This document shows, piece by piece, positions 17,957 to 25,179 of a DNA stretch of 64,000 nt. Within the stretch, counting starts at the first letter, position 1. Every line of letters begins with the position of its first letter. The notes under the pieces are model-generated. The model was not told the origin of the DNA. It worked only from the letters and a program-made list of their open reading frames with translations, and made no database searches. A program made the translations under genes and the position numbers. This stretch comes from Caballeronia sp. SBC1 (GTDB taxonomy: Bacteria; Pseudomonadota; Gammaproteobacteria; Burkholderiales; Burkholderiaceae). Where the stretch lies: assembly GCF_011493005.1 (NCBI RefSeq), contig NZ_CP049157.1, forward strand, positions 1,302,001-1,366,000. The letters run 5' to 3'.

Positions 17957-19243
17957 TTAGCGCAAATTGGCGAGACCGCTTCTACAAACGGGTTGGGCGC
18001 GCGGCGTGTTCGGTATCAGGAACGCCAGTCCGACGAGCAGGACGGATGCCGCCGATGCCAACCCGTACACCGGCTGAAACGAACCGAATATCGTCTTGCA
18101 TAGTCCACCCAGCACGTTCCCCAACGCCCCGCCAACGCCAAACGCCGCTTCGCAGATTCCGCACACGATTGCCGCCAAGGCGGGCGCGGTCGTCTTGCCA
18201 ACGTACGCGTGCAACAGACCGAAGATCGGGAAGAACGAAAAGCCTAACGCAACCGCCGCGACCATTAGCGCGTAACCGCCTGGACGCGACGCGGCGATCA
18301 GAGAAGCGCACAAAAGCAGCACCCCCGCACTGACGAGCGCGGTGCGCATACCGTCGCGTTGTGTGCCGCCATTTTGATCAGGACTACCGTGCATATCGCC
18401 GATCATACCGAGCACCAGTCCGCTCACGACGCCCACCAGCCCCACAAGTGCCCAGGCGTGCGCTGTTACATCGAGACCCAGATGCAGGTCGTCATGCGCA
18501 TAAGCTGAGAAGTAGGTGATGAATGGCACACCGGCAAAACCGCATAACACTGCAATGGTGTACACCAGCAGGAATTGTCTGGTGAGCATGCGCCGCAGCC
18601 CCAGGTGCTCGCTCGGTCGCCTGGCTTGGCGCGGTGGCGTGACGCGTGACTGAGCGGCCGACGCAGAGCCAAGCTGTGCAAACATGAGGACGATCACGGC
18701 GCTCAACACGGCAGTCAGCACTGCGGTCACGAGCCAGACAGAGCGCCAGCCCCATGAGGCCAACAACGCCGGCACCATCAACCCGTTCAGCAAGACGCCG
18801 TAGTTCGTCCCGCTGCCAATGACCCCGATTGCTTTCGCCCGATGGCGCTCGTCGATCAAGGGTGCGATCAGCGCCATCATCGGGACCCAGGTCGCGGCGG
18901 CGCAGGCATTGAGCGTGACGAGAGCGGCGCCCATCATCCATGTGTTATTGGCGAATGCGAGGCTCGCGAGGTCGATGGCCGACAGCGCAGTCGCCACAAG
19001 CACGATCCTTGCTGCCCCGAAACGCGCGGCGGCGAGTCCTGATAACAGCGCCATTGCGATATTGGCCAGTTGCCGCGCAGCCGTGATGTACCCGGCCTGC
19101 GCATAGTTGAAGCCGATGTCGTGTTTCATCTGCGGCAGGACGACAGGAAAGAGATAAACGCCGAACCCGTAGGTCGCAGCGATCACGGCGGTCAGCAGCA
19201 GCGTGACAGCCAGTTGGTTAAGAACGCGAGGCGAAACATCCAT
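17957..19243 (-). CDS. Major facilitator superfamily transporter
   Basis: 428 residues with about twelve hydrophobic segments, the loop 2-3 pattern LSGLAAARFGAARIVLV, and a long cytoplasmic middle loop rich in Arg and Pro (about 205-235). The C-terminal half includes GMIGDMHGSPDQNGG. It resembles the YbfB/AraJ-like metabolite exporters, but the substrate is unknown. It diverges from a LysR gene at 19354 and may be controlled by it. The start ATG at 19243 gives an N-terminus leading straight into helix 1. Confidence 0.88.
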   Translation of the reverse strand: MDVSPRVLNQLAVTLLLTAVIAATYGFGVYLFPVVLPQMKHDIGFNYAQAGYITAARQLANIAMALLSGLAAARFGAARIVLVATALSAIDLASLAFANNTWMMGAALVTLNACAAATWVPMMALIAPLIDERHRAKAIGVIGSGTNYGVLLNGLMVPALLASWGWRSVWLVTAVLTAVLSAVIVLMFAQLGSASAAQSRVTPPRQARRPSEHLGLRRMLTRQFLLVYTIAVLCGFAGVPFITYFSAYAHDDLHLGLDVTAHAWALVGLVGVVSGLVLGMIGDMHGSPDQNGGTQRDGMRTALVSAGVLLLCASLIAASRPGGYALMVAAVALGFSFFPIFGLLHAYVGKTTAPALAAIVCGICEAAFGVGGALGNVLGGLCKTIFGSFQPVYGLASAASVLLVGLAFLIPNTPRAQPVCRSGLANLR

Positions 19244-19353
19244 GACGGGCTACCGGAAGAAGTCGTTGGATTTATTCTCGGCGTCCTTGCGTTATGACGG
19301 AAATGATTTAATTTACTATCATTGATTAAGCTCCATCATCATTGAATCCGACC

Positions 19354-20247
19354 ATGAACCTCGATCTCGCTCTGCTGCGCGCGTTTGTTGCTGTCACGGA
19401 AGCCGGTGGTTTTACCCGGGCGGCGCGACGGCTGAACCTGACCCAATCCGCGATCAGTCACCAGATACGGCGGCTTGAAGAAGAAGTGGGCCGGCCGCTT
19501 TTATATCGCACCACGCGCAGTCTGACCCTGACCGAAGATGGCGAGGATTTCTTGCGTTACGCCATGCAAATCCTCAACGCAATGGACGCGGTCACCGAGC
19601 GCTTTCGATCCTCTCCGGCTTCCGGTGTCGTCCGTTTTGGAGCGCCGGATATTTTCATGGGAGAACGGCTCCCCGTTTTGCTGACGCAATTTTCCCGGGC
19701 ATTTCCGAACGTGCGGCTGGACGTGAGCGTGGGCATGAGCCTCGACTCGCAGGCAATGGTCGCCGCGCACGAACTGGATCTGGCCGTGGTGCTGTGCGTG
19801 CACGGAGAAACGGATCGGGACGCTGACGGTATTGTGTTGCGGCGTACGCGGTTTGTCTGGGCGGCGGCCGAATCCTTCGAAGCGCGCACGGGGGCGTCGC
19901 TGCCGCTCGCATTTTTTCCGGCGCCGTGTGTGAATCGGCGAGTGGCGCTCGAAGCGCTCGATGGCCAGCCGGTGGACTGGCATGTCGCGTTTACATCGTC
20001 GAGTCAGTCGGGTATTCGCGCCGCCGTGATGGCCGGGCTCGGGATCACGCCGCTGACACGCGATGACCTCGAGCCGGGCATTGTGGTTGTCGATGGGCAG
20101 TACGGTTTGCCACCCTTGCCGGAAGCGGAATTCAGGTTGCTATGGGGCAAGGGTGAACCTACGTTGGCTGCGCAGGAGTTCGGTCGGCTTGTGCTTGATG
20201 CTCCGGTTGAGCGGCCGCTACGGGCGAGCGCGGCCAAGTTCGCGTAA
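19354..20247 (+). CDS. LysR-family transcriptional regulator
   Basis: 297 residues from ATG 19354 (an in-frame TTG at 19342 is less likely). The helix-turn-helix region MNLDLALLRAFVAVTEAGG...LTQSAISHQIRRLEEEVG is canonical, followed by an effector domain (GVVRFGAPDIFMGERLPVLL). The intergenic gap of 110 bases to the divergent MFS gene has AT-rich sequence with TATCATTGATT-like elements that could be the binding region. The C-terminus converges on the D-amino-acid dehydrogenase-like gene. Confidence 0.93.
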   Translation: MNLDLALLRAFVAVTEAGGFTRAARRLNLTQSAISHQIRRLEEEVGRPLLYRTTRSLTLTEDGEDFLRYAMQILNAMDAVTERFRSSPASGVVRFGAPDIFMGERLPVLLTQFSRAFPNVRLDVSVGMSLDSQAMVAAHELDLAVVLCVHGETDRDADGIVLRRTRFVWAAAESFEARTGASLPLAFFPAPCVNRRVALEALDGQPVDWHVAFTSSSQSGIRAAVMAGLGITPLTRDDLEPGIVVVDGQYGLPPLPEAEFRLLWGKGEPTLAAQEFGRLVLDAPVERPLRASAAKFA

Positions 20248-20275
20248 ACCGGCTTACAGAGCCAGTCCCGCGAAT

Positions 20276-21493
20276 TTACATGCGCTCGGCAATGCTGTGC
20301 GCCGTCGCGGCTGACAGCGTCCATCCCAGATGCCCGTGTCCCGTGTTGTAGAACACGCCGCGCCGCTTGCCGCTTCCGACCTTCGGCAACATGCTTGGCA
20401 GCATCGGCCGCAAGCCCGCCCAGGGAATCACGCGCGATGTCGCGACACCCGGAAAATAGCGCCGCGTCCAGTCGACAAGCGGTGCGATCCGGTCCGAGCG
20501 AATGTCGCGATTAAAGCCGTTGATTTCAGCCGTACCCGCTACGCGGAAACGGTCGGCGCCAAGGCGGCTCGTGACAATCTTCGCACTGTCGTCGAGCAGG
20601 CTGACCCACGGCGCACCCTCGCGACTCGCGGCGTCATCCAGGCACACGGTGATCGAATACCCCTTCACGGGATAGATATTCACGTGGTCGCCGAGCATCG
20701 ACGCTATCTGGCGGCTTGCCACGCCGGCGCACACCACGATGCGCTCGAAGCCATGTTGCTGCTCGTTACCCGCGCTGCCGCCGTGCAGCACACGCATGGC
20801 GAATGGGCCGTCGCCGCGCTGCTGGATATCCGCGATCTGCGTGTCGTAGTGAAAGCGCACGCCGCGCCGCTCGGAAGCTTCGGCCAGACCGCGCGTGAAC
20901 TTGTGGATGTCGCCGGTCGAGTCGGACGGTGTGAAAAATCCACCGTGGAAATCTCCTTGCAACGTGGGTTCGATCGCGCGCATTTCGTCGCTTGTCACCG
21001 CGCGCCGGTCAAGACCGCCTGCCTGCAAAAGCTGGTTCACTTTCGCGGCGGTATTGAAGTCCTTCTTCTGCTGGTACATATGCAGGATGCCGCGCTGCTC
21101 GAGATCGAAGTCGATCCCTTCGCGCTCGGCAATCCCGAACAGATGCTCGCGCGCGGCAATGGCAAGGCGCACTGTCTCGACGGTGTTGGCGCGGTAGTTA
21201 GGGATCTGGCGCAGGAACTCGCCCATCCACGAATACTTGTGCCAACTCGGCGCGGGGTTCATCAGCAGCGGTGCGTCGCGCGTGAACATCCAGCGCAGGC
21301 CCTTGAGTACGGTGGCCATGCTGTTCCAGACCTCGGCGTTGCTGGCGGAAAGCTGGCCGCCGTTGGCGAACGATGTTTCCATCGCCGCGTATCGGTGACG
21401 CTCGAAAACGGTGACGTCGTGGCCGCGTTCGGCGAGGGCGTAAGCGGTCGTGACGCCGGTAATACCGGCGCCAATGATGGCGATTTGTGACAT
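20276..21493 (-). CDS. dadA: FAD-dependent D-amino-acid dehydrogenase-type oxidoreductase (DadA-like)
   Basis: 405 residues from ATG 21493, which starts MSQIAIIGAGITGVTTAYAL, a Rossmann FAD-binding motif at the very N-terminus; a longer frame from 21520 is unlikely. The DAO fold continues with ETSFANGGQLSAS, GYSITV, WAGLRPMLPS and a C-terminal GHGHLGWTLSAATAHSIA FAD-contact region, all as in DadA. DadA oxidises D-amino acids to 2-oxoacids plus ammonia and feeds electrons to the respiratory chain. A tandem glycine riboswitch stands directly upstream, which suggests that glycine is a substrate or a signal here. No alanine racemase (dadX) is adjacent, so the gene may be a paralogue of the classical dad gene. 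Confidence 0.9.
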   Translation of the reverse strand: MSQIAIIGAGITGVTTAYALAERGHDVTVFERHRYAAMETSFANGGQLSASNAEVWNSMATVLKGLRWMFTRDAPLLMNPAPSWHKYSWMGEFLRQIPNYRANTVETVRLAIAAREHLFGIAEREGIDFDLEQRGILHMYQQKKDFNTAAKVNQLLQAGGLDRRAVTSDEMRAIEPTLQGDFHGGFFTPSDSTGDIHKFTRGLAEASERRGVRFHYDTQIADIQQRGDGPFAMRVLHGGSAGNEQQHGFERIVVCAGVASRQIASMLGDHVNIYPVKGYSITVCLDDAASREGAPWVSLLDDSAKIVTSRLGADRFRVAGTAEINGFNRDIRSDRIAPLVDWTRRYFPGVATSRVIPWAGLRPMLPSMLPKVGSGKRRGVFYNTGHGHLGWTLSAATAHSIAERM

Positions 21494-21544
21494 GACAAGG
21501 TCCAGATGAAAGTTGGGCATCGCCGGGATTTCCGGCGTCTAATG

Positions 21545-21728
21545 CCCCATCTGTCCGTGTACCTGAGAGTTTCAGTCGTGGCGTTGCACGCACGACATCC
21601 CCGTCGGTGGGCGCATTAAAGCGCCGCTCTCCAGATGTTCCTGCTGCGCGGTCCTTGGGCCTGAGAGTTTCCGGGGCGGTTGCTCCGTCGGCGCCGTCAC
21701 CGTGTTGCCGTGACAGTCTCTCCCGCGC
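21545..21728 (-). promoter_or_regulatory. Tandem glycine riboswitch
   Basis: Read on the minus strand, two aptamers follow each other. The first runs from GGGAGAGACTGTC (from about 21727) through GCGCCGACGGAGCAA to AACTCTCAGGCCCAAGGACC; the second from TCTGGAGAGCGGCG through CCCACCGACGGGG to AACTCTCAGGTACACGGACAGA (ending about 21547). Both sets of conserved blocks (GGAGAG, CCGACGG, AACTCTCAGG, AGGAC/CGGACAG) are those of the cooperative glycine riboswitch. It lies about 50 bases before the dadA-like start codon. In most bacteria this element turns on glycine cleavage genes when glycine is abundant. Confidence 0.93.
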
Positions 21729-22061
21729 TAGCGATTGGAACCCCGCCAAGATACCGTCTAAAAATAAGATAGGCAAGGGGGCTGTCGACTTGTGTCGACT
21801 TGGATCGATTGGGGCGGAGCTATTGGCGGCTAATCGCCGGCGTCAATGGGAAACGCTGGACGCAGGTCTCGATGCAGACCAGTTCGGCCTTTTTTAGTTA
21901 AGAAATAATAAGGATACTTAATGATTATGCGAGGATCAGCATCCGTATAGTCGCCGCAGACGACCCATGATCTTCTTAATCTTTCATTTAATACAATTAT
22001 TTCTTTTCGCTTTCAATTCAATATAAAATGCGCTTCCTTTAACAGATTTTTGGAGGCCGGC
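21729..22061 (+). other. Intergenic region, promoters only
   Basis: Between the glycine riboswitch and the small gene at 22062. The right half (about 21890-22040) is strongly AT-rich for this genome and must contain the promoter of the small gene; TATAAAA near 22023 is a possible -10 area. No other gene is supported. Confidence 0.45.
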
Positions 22062-22154
22062 ATGACCCCTTTTTCGAAGGCAGCAGCCACTCTGGCCGCC
22101 TGCATAGGCGCTTTCACCGTCGTCGTGTGTATTGTCGAGGGGTTGGCCGGATAG
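22062..22154 (+). CDS. 30-residue single-pass membrane peptide, unknown
   Basis: A short gene: ATG at 22062, stop TAG at 22152-22154, 30 residues. It has a strong ribosome site, TGGAGG at 22051-22056, and an AT-rich promoter-like leader. The peptide has a short polar N-terminus (MTPFSKA) and one hydrophobic helix of about 18-20 residues (TLAACIGAFTVVVCIV) ending in a glutamate. Nothing identifies a function. It lies 41 bases from the convergent end of an MscS-type channel gene. The evidence is the ribosome site and the composition only. Confidence 0.55.
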   Translation: MTPFSKAAATLAACIGAFTVVVCIVEGLAG

Positions 22155-22195
22155 CGGGCGCGCGACCGCGTTCGCCGAACGCTAAGCCGGCGCCG

Positions 22196-23389
22196 CTAGC
22201 GCATTTGCCAGACGCGTAAGTTGAACAGCGGCAAGATGCCGTAGACGTGGTCGAACATATCGGACTGGATTTGTTCGTACGATTCCCAGTCCGTCTCGTT
22301 CACGAACAGGAACACTTCCAGCGGCAGACCCTGATTGGTGGATTGCAACTGGCGAACCACCAGCGACATATCTTGTCGGATCGCCGGGTATTGGCGAAAG
22401 TATTCCATCAGATACACGCGAAACATCCCAAGGTTAGTCAGGCGATGCCCATCGTCCGGCACGGTGAACGGCACTCGAAAGGCTGTGCTCGCCTTCAGGT
22501 TGACGAGCAGTTCATCGTCGCAAAACCTGATGCTCTCAATGTCCAGATGAATCGCGTGCTTGACCCGCCGTCCGCCGGATTCCACCATGCCGCGCCAGTT
22601 CTTGACGCTGTTCGTCAACAACACATAGCTCGGCAGCATGACAATGGAATTATCGAAATTCTGAACCTTGATCGTGTTCAGCGAGATGTCGATGACTGTC
22701 CCGTCAGCCACGAATCCGGGAACCTCGATCCAGTCGCCGACGCGCAACATGTCGTATGCGGCCAGTTGAATGCTGGCGACAAAACCCAGCAGCGAATCGC
22801 GAAAGATAATGATCAGCAGCGCAGTCATCGCGCTCACGCCAGTGAGGAAATTGGCCGGTGATCGATGCAGCAGCACGGAGACCACGGCAATCAGTGCAAG
22901 CACGTACAGGACAATGGCGGCTATCTGCAGAAAGCTTTTGATCGGTCTCTGGCTTGCAAAGGGAAAATGACTGTAGCGATCTTCAATGCTGCCCAGGAAC
23001 GCGAAGGCGGCGCGCAGGATGGTCAAGACCATGAAGCATGCCGATAGCATCTCCACCGGACGGCCCAGCATGGAAATGACTGGAAACGAAACGCCGATTA
23101 GCAGCGGGGCTGAAATATAGATGATGGCCGCAGGCACGAGTGGCGCCAGCCGATGAAACACCTTGCGGCGTTCGGCGGCACGTAACCACTTGCGGCGCTC
23201 GCCACGCGCGAGATGGCCAACGATCCTCAGCAAGATAAAGCGCGTGACGTAGTAGCAGATCGCGCTGGACAACGCGATCGTCAAGAACAACGCCATGACG
23301 AGAAGGATCGCCACGGGCATGCTGTCGGTGTGGACATACAGTTGATGTCCATTCGGTCCATTCACTACGCGGAACATGTCATTGAACAT
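22196..23389 (-). CDS. MscS-family mechanosensitive ion channel (YbdG-like)
   Basis: 397 residues from ATG 23389, which has AGAGGATCT before it; a longer frame from 23455 is unlikely. Five hydrophobic segments (one near residue 25, then four between 80 and 200) precede the pore helix and a cytoplasmic MscS beta domain: RDSLLGFVASIQLAAYDMLRVGDWIEVPG, then GTVIDISLNTIKVQNFDNSIVMLPS. The C-terminal alpha/beta part is longer than in MscS and resembles E. coli YbdG. The role would be release of solutes at hypo-osmotic shock. Confidence 0.9.
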   Translation of the reverse strand: MFNDMFRVVNGPNGHQLYVHTDSMPVAILLVMALFLTIALSSAICYYVTRFILLRIVGHLARGERRKWLRAAERRKVFHRLAPLVPAAIIYISAPLLIGVSFPVISMLGRPVEMLSACFMVLTILRAAFAFLGSIEDRYSHFPFASQRPIKSFLQIAAIVLYVLALIAVVSVLLHRSPANFLTGVSAMTALLIIIFRDSLLGFVASIQLAAYDMLRVGDWIEVPGFVADGTVIDISLNTIKVQNFDNSIVMLPSYVLLTNSVKNWRGMVESGGRRVKHAIHLDIESIRFCDDELLVNLKASTAFRVPFTVPDDGHRLTNLGMFRVYLMEYFRQYPAIRQDMSLVVRQLQSTNQGLPLEVFLFVNETDWESYEQIQSDMFDHVYGILPLFNLRVWQMR

Positions 23390-23741
23390 AGATCCTCTCA
23401 GTGCCGACCAGCCTGCTTTCCTGAAGGTGATCCGGGCCCGCGTGGTACCGATCATTCCCCGATCTGGCTACGCAGCCTCCTGAATGTTGCTGCAGTGCGA
23501 TTCTATGAGCCTGTCGAACATTGTAACGGCCTCCTGATCTTTACGGCGAGGTTAGTTCCGGGCGCGGGGCAGGGCGGGAAAGCCGGACGCTGACCACCAA
23601 CCCGCCGCCAAGGCCATCGACGCACTCGATGGGCAACATTTCTGGGCCCGCCTCACGCGAGTGCTCGAACGACGGCATATCAGCTTCGACAGTTGGGTCG
23701 CGCTGCGTGGAAAGCAGTTTCTGCCGGCGCGAGCGAAAAAT
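23390..23741 (+). other. Intergenic region without a supported gene
   Basis: 352 bases between the MscS start and the tautomerase stop. The MscS promoter should lie here. Short frames on both strands have no ribosome site; none matches a family I know. Confidence 0.45.
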
Positions 23742-24131
23742 TCAGTGATGGTACCGGTACTCCTGCGTGCGCCCGCCGTACCCATACGAAGCCGCCCTCA
23801 CATCTTCAACATGGATGTAGCTCTCTTCATGCAGATCGCCCAATATCCTGCCGAACCCTTCAAAAACGGCCGAGATATACCGCGCCTTCTCGTCCTTTGT
23901 GTTCGTTTCGTCGGTGATCTTGATATCGAAATAGAAGCTTGATTTGTGCTGCTCGCTTAGCAACCGGCCACCGATCACCCAGCTATCCGGGTCGATGAAC
24001 TGAATGGTGATAGCCGTCACCTCTCGCTTCTTGCCCAGGATGCTGGAGGTCAGTTCAAGCAACATGTCCGATATGGCTGCAACAGCCTCGGACGATTTTT
24101 CAATACTTACCTTCACGTTCAAAATCGGCAT
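23742..24131 (-). CDS. Tautomerase-superfamily protein (4-oxalocrotonate tautomerase type)
   Basis: 129 residues beginning MPILNVKV, so the catalytic N-terminal proline of the superfamily (Pro2, Pro1 after Met removal) is present. The middle has ITIQFIDPDSWVIGG and YFDIKITDETNTKDEK, typical of the longer tautomerases of the 4-OT/MIF group. The substrate is unknown. It lies 45 bases downstream of a MarR gene on the same strand, and that gap contains one of two copies of an operator-like element, so it is probably a MarR target. Confidence 0.85.
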   Translation of the reverse strand: MPILNVKVSIEKSSEAVAAISDMLLELTSSILGKKREVTAITIQFIDPDSWVIGGRLLSEQHKSSFYFDIKITDETNTKDEKARYISAVFEGFGRILGDLHEESYIHVEDVRAASYGYGGRTQEYRYHH

Positions 24132-24145
24132 TTTTCATCTCCAAT

Positions 24146-24163
24146 TAGTTCGCTATACAACTA
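24146..24163. promoter_or_regulatory. Probable MarR operator, copy 2 (before the tautomerase gene)
   Basis: TAGTTCGCTATACAACTA is an 18-base element with TAGTT/AACTA ends, differing at two positions from a copy upstream of the MarR gene. Spacing to the tautomerase ATG is 14 bases, so a bound repressor could block a promoter or elongation here. Confidence 0.6.
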
Positions 24164-24176
24164 TTTAGGAAAAAAA

Positions 24177-24593
24177 TCAGTCGAGAGTCGACCGTGCATC
24201 TTTCACGCTTGCGACCGTGGTCGCAAAGCGTTCCTCACCCAGCTCAGCTTTCAAACGTTTGGTGACCGCGGCGCTAGCTGCGTTCAAAGAGTCCTTGATT
24301 CGCAACCCCTCGCTAGTGGGATGAATTGCGGTCTCACGTCCGTCGGATGCGGTAAGCCGGCGTTCGATAAACAGCAACTTCTGCAAACCGTCCAGCGTTC
24401 GCGTTGCCGTGGATCGCGAAATGGCGAGTTCAGAGGCCAACTCGCTTTGCACGATGCCTGGCTTCGCCAACACCGCACGCAGCATGAATCCCTGCGGCGG
24501 GGTCAGGCCAAACGCCTTGTATGCGTTCGCCCACTCGCGCTCGAGGCTTCGCGCAAGTGCCGTTGTGTTGAAGTAGATGCAGTGATCGAACAT
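24177..24593 (-). CDS. MarR-family transcriptional regulator
   Basis: 138 residues with the winged-helix core (GLTPPQGFMLRAVLAKPGIVQSELASELAISRSTATRTLDGLQKLLFIERR) and the wing motif SDGRETAIHPTSEG, then a C-terminal dimerisation helix. These regulators sense phenolics or oxidants and repress neighbouring genes. Two copies of the same near-palindrome, one just before this gene and one between it and the tautomerase gene, point to autoregulation and control of the tautomerase. Confidence 0.92.
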   Translation of the reverse strand: MFDHCIYFNTTALARSLEREWANAYKAFGLTPPQGFMLRAVLAKPGIVQSELASELAISRSTATRTLDGLQKLLFIERRLTASDGRETAIHPTSEGLRIKDSLNAASAAVTKRLKAELGEERFATTVASVKDARSTLD

Positions 24594-24613
24594 GAAGTCA
24601 CTGTAGGATAAAG

Positions 24614-24631
24614 TAATTCGCTATGCAACTA
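24614..24631. promoter_or_regulatory. Probable MarR operator, copy 1 (before the marR gene)
   Basis: TAATTCGCTATGCAACTA matches the element at 24146-24163 at 16 of 18 positions in the same orientation. It begins 21 bases upstream of the marR ATG (start at 24593), where a repressor would cover the promoter. Confidence 0.6.
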
Positions 24632-24803
24632 GTTTTTGATTTCCCAATATGCAATACGTAAGCTAATCGACAGGATTTGGTGCCTCTTCGCGTCTCATCA
24701 GCCCTTACCAAATATTTCACGAAACTTTCTTGAAGTGTCTTCAGACTGGCGTCCGCGATGCAACGAAAACGTTTGCGCACATCCCCGGACAAGCGGAGAC
24801 ATC

Positions 24804-25061
24804 ATGAGACGAACCGCGATATTGGCAATAGCAACGCTGGCGCTTACCGCCTGCGGACCAGACGATCAGGCAAGCGTCAGCGCGACACAAGCTTCTGCTA
24901 ACGGCTCATTGCCAGCCAGCGCAGTCGAGCCACTTGTGCTGCCCACACCTTCTGATGGCCTGGCCGCGAGCAGTCCCATTGCGGCCGCGCAGGCAAGCCT
25001 CGCGGCGGATGCGCAGCAGGTCACCCCCGTCCTTCACTCCGCGCCTGACGCGTCTGAGTGA
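24804..25061 (+). CDS. Small putative lipoprotein
   Basis: 85 residues. The start ATG 24804 follows GCGGAGACATC. The signal peptide MRRTAILAIATLALTAC ends in a good lipobox (LTAC, Cys17), so the protein should be lipid-anchored. The mature part is low-complexity, rich in Ala, Ser and Pro, with no domain I recognise. It lies 118 bases before the phospholipase C gene, in the same direction; a functional link is not shown. Confidence 0.7.
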   Translation: MRRTAILAIATLALTACGPDDQASVSATQASANGSLPASAVEPLVLPTPSDGLAASSPIAAAQASLAADAQQVTPVLHSAPDASE

Positions 25062-25179
25062 GCCTGCCGAGTGACCCTGCAAGCGCCGCTCTCCAGTGAA
25101 TAAAAATCCCCATCCTGATCGAGTCCTTCGACCGGGACGGCATTGCCGCATCTATCATGACGCTACGAGGTGAATCAAA

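Noticed and set aside
20330..21490. 386-codon open frame antisense to the dadA-like gene
   Set aside because: Same reason: composition of a mirror frame of a GC-rich gene, no ribosome site or motif.
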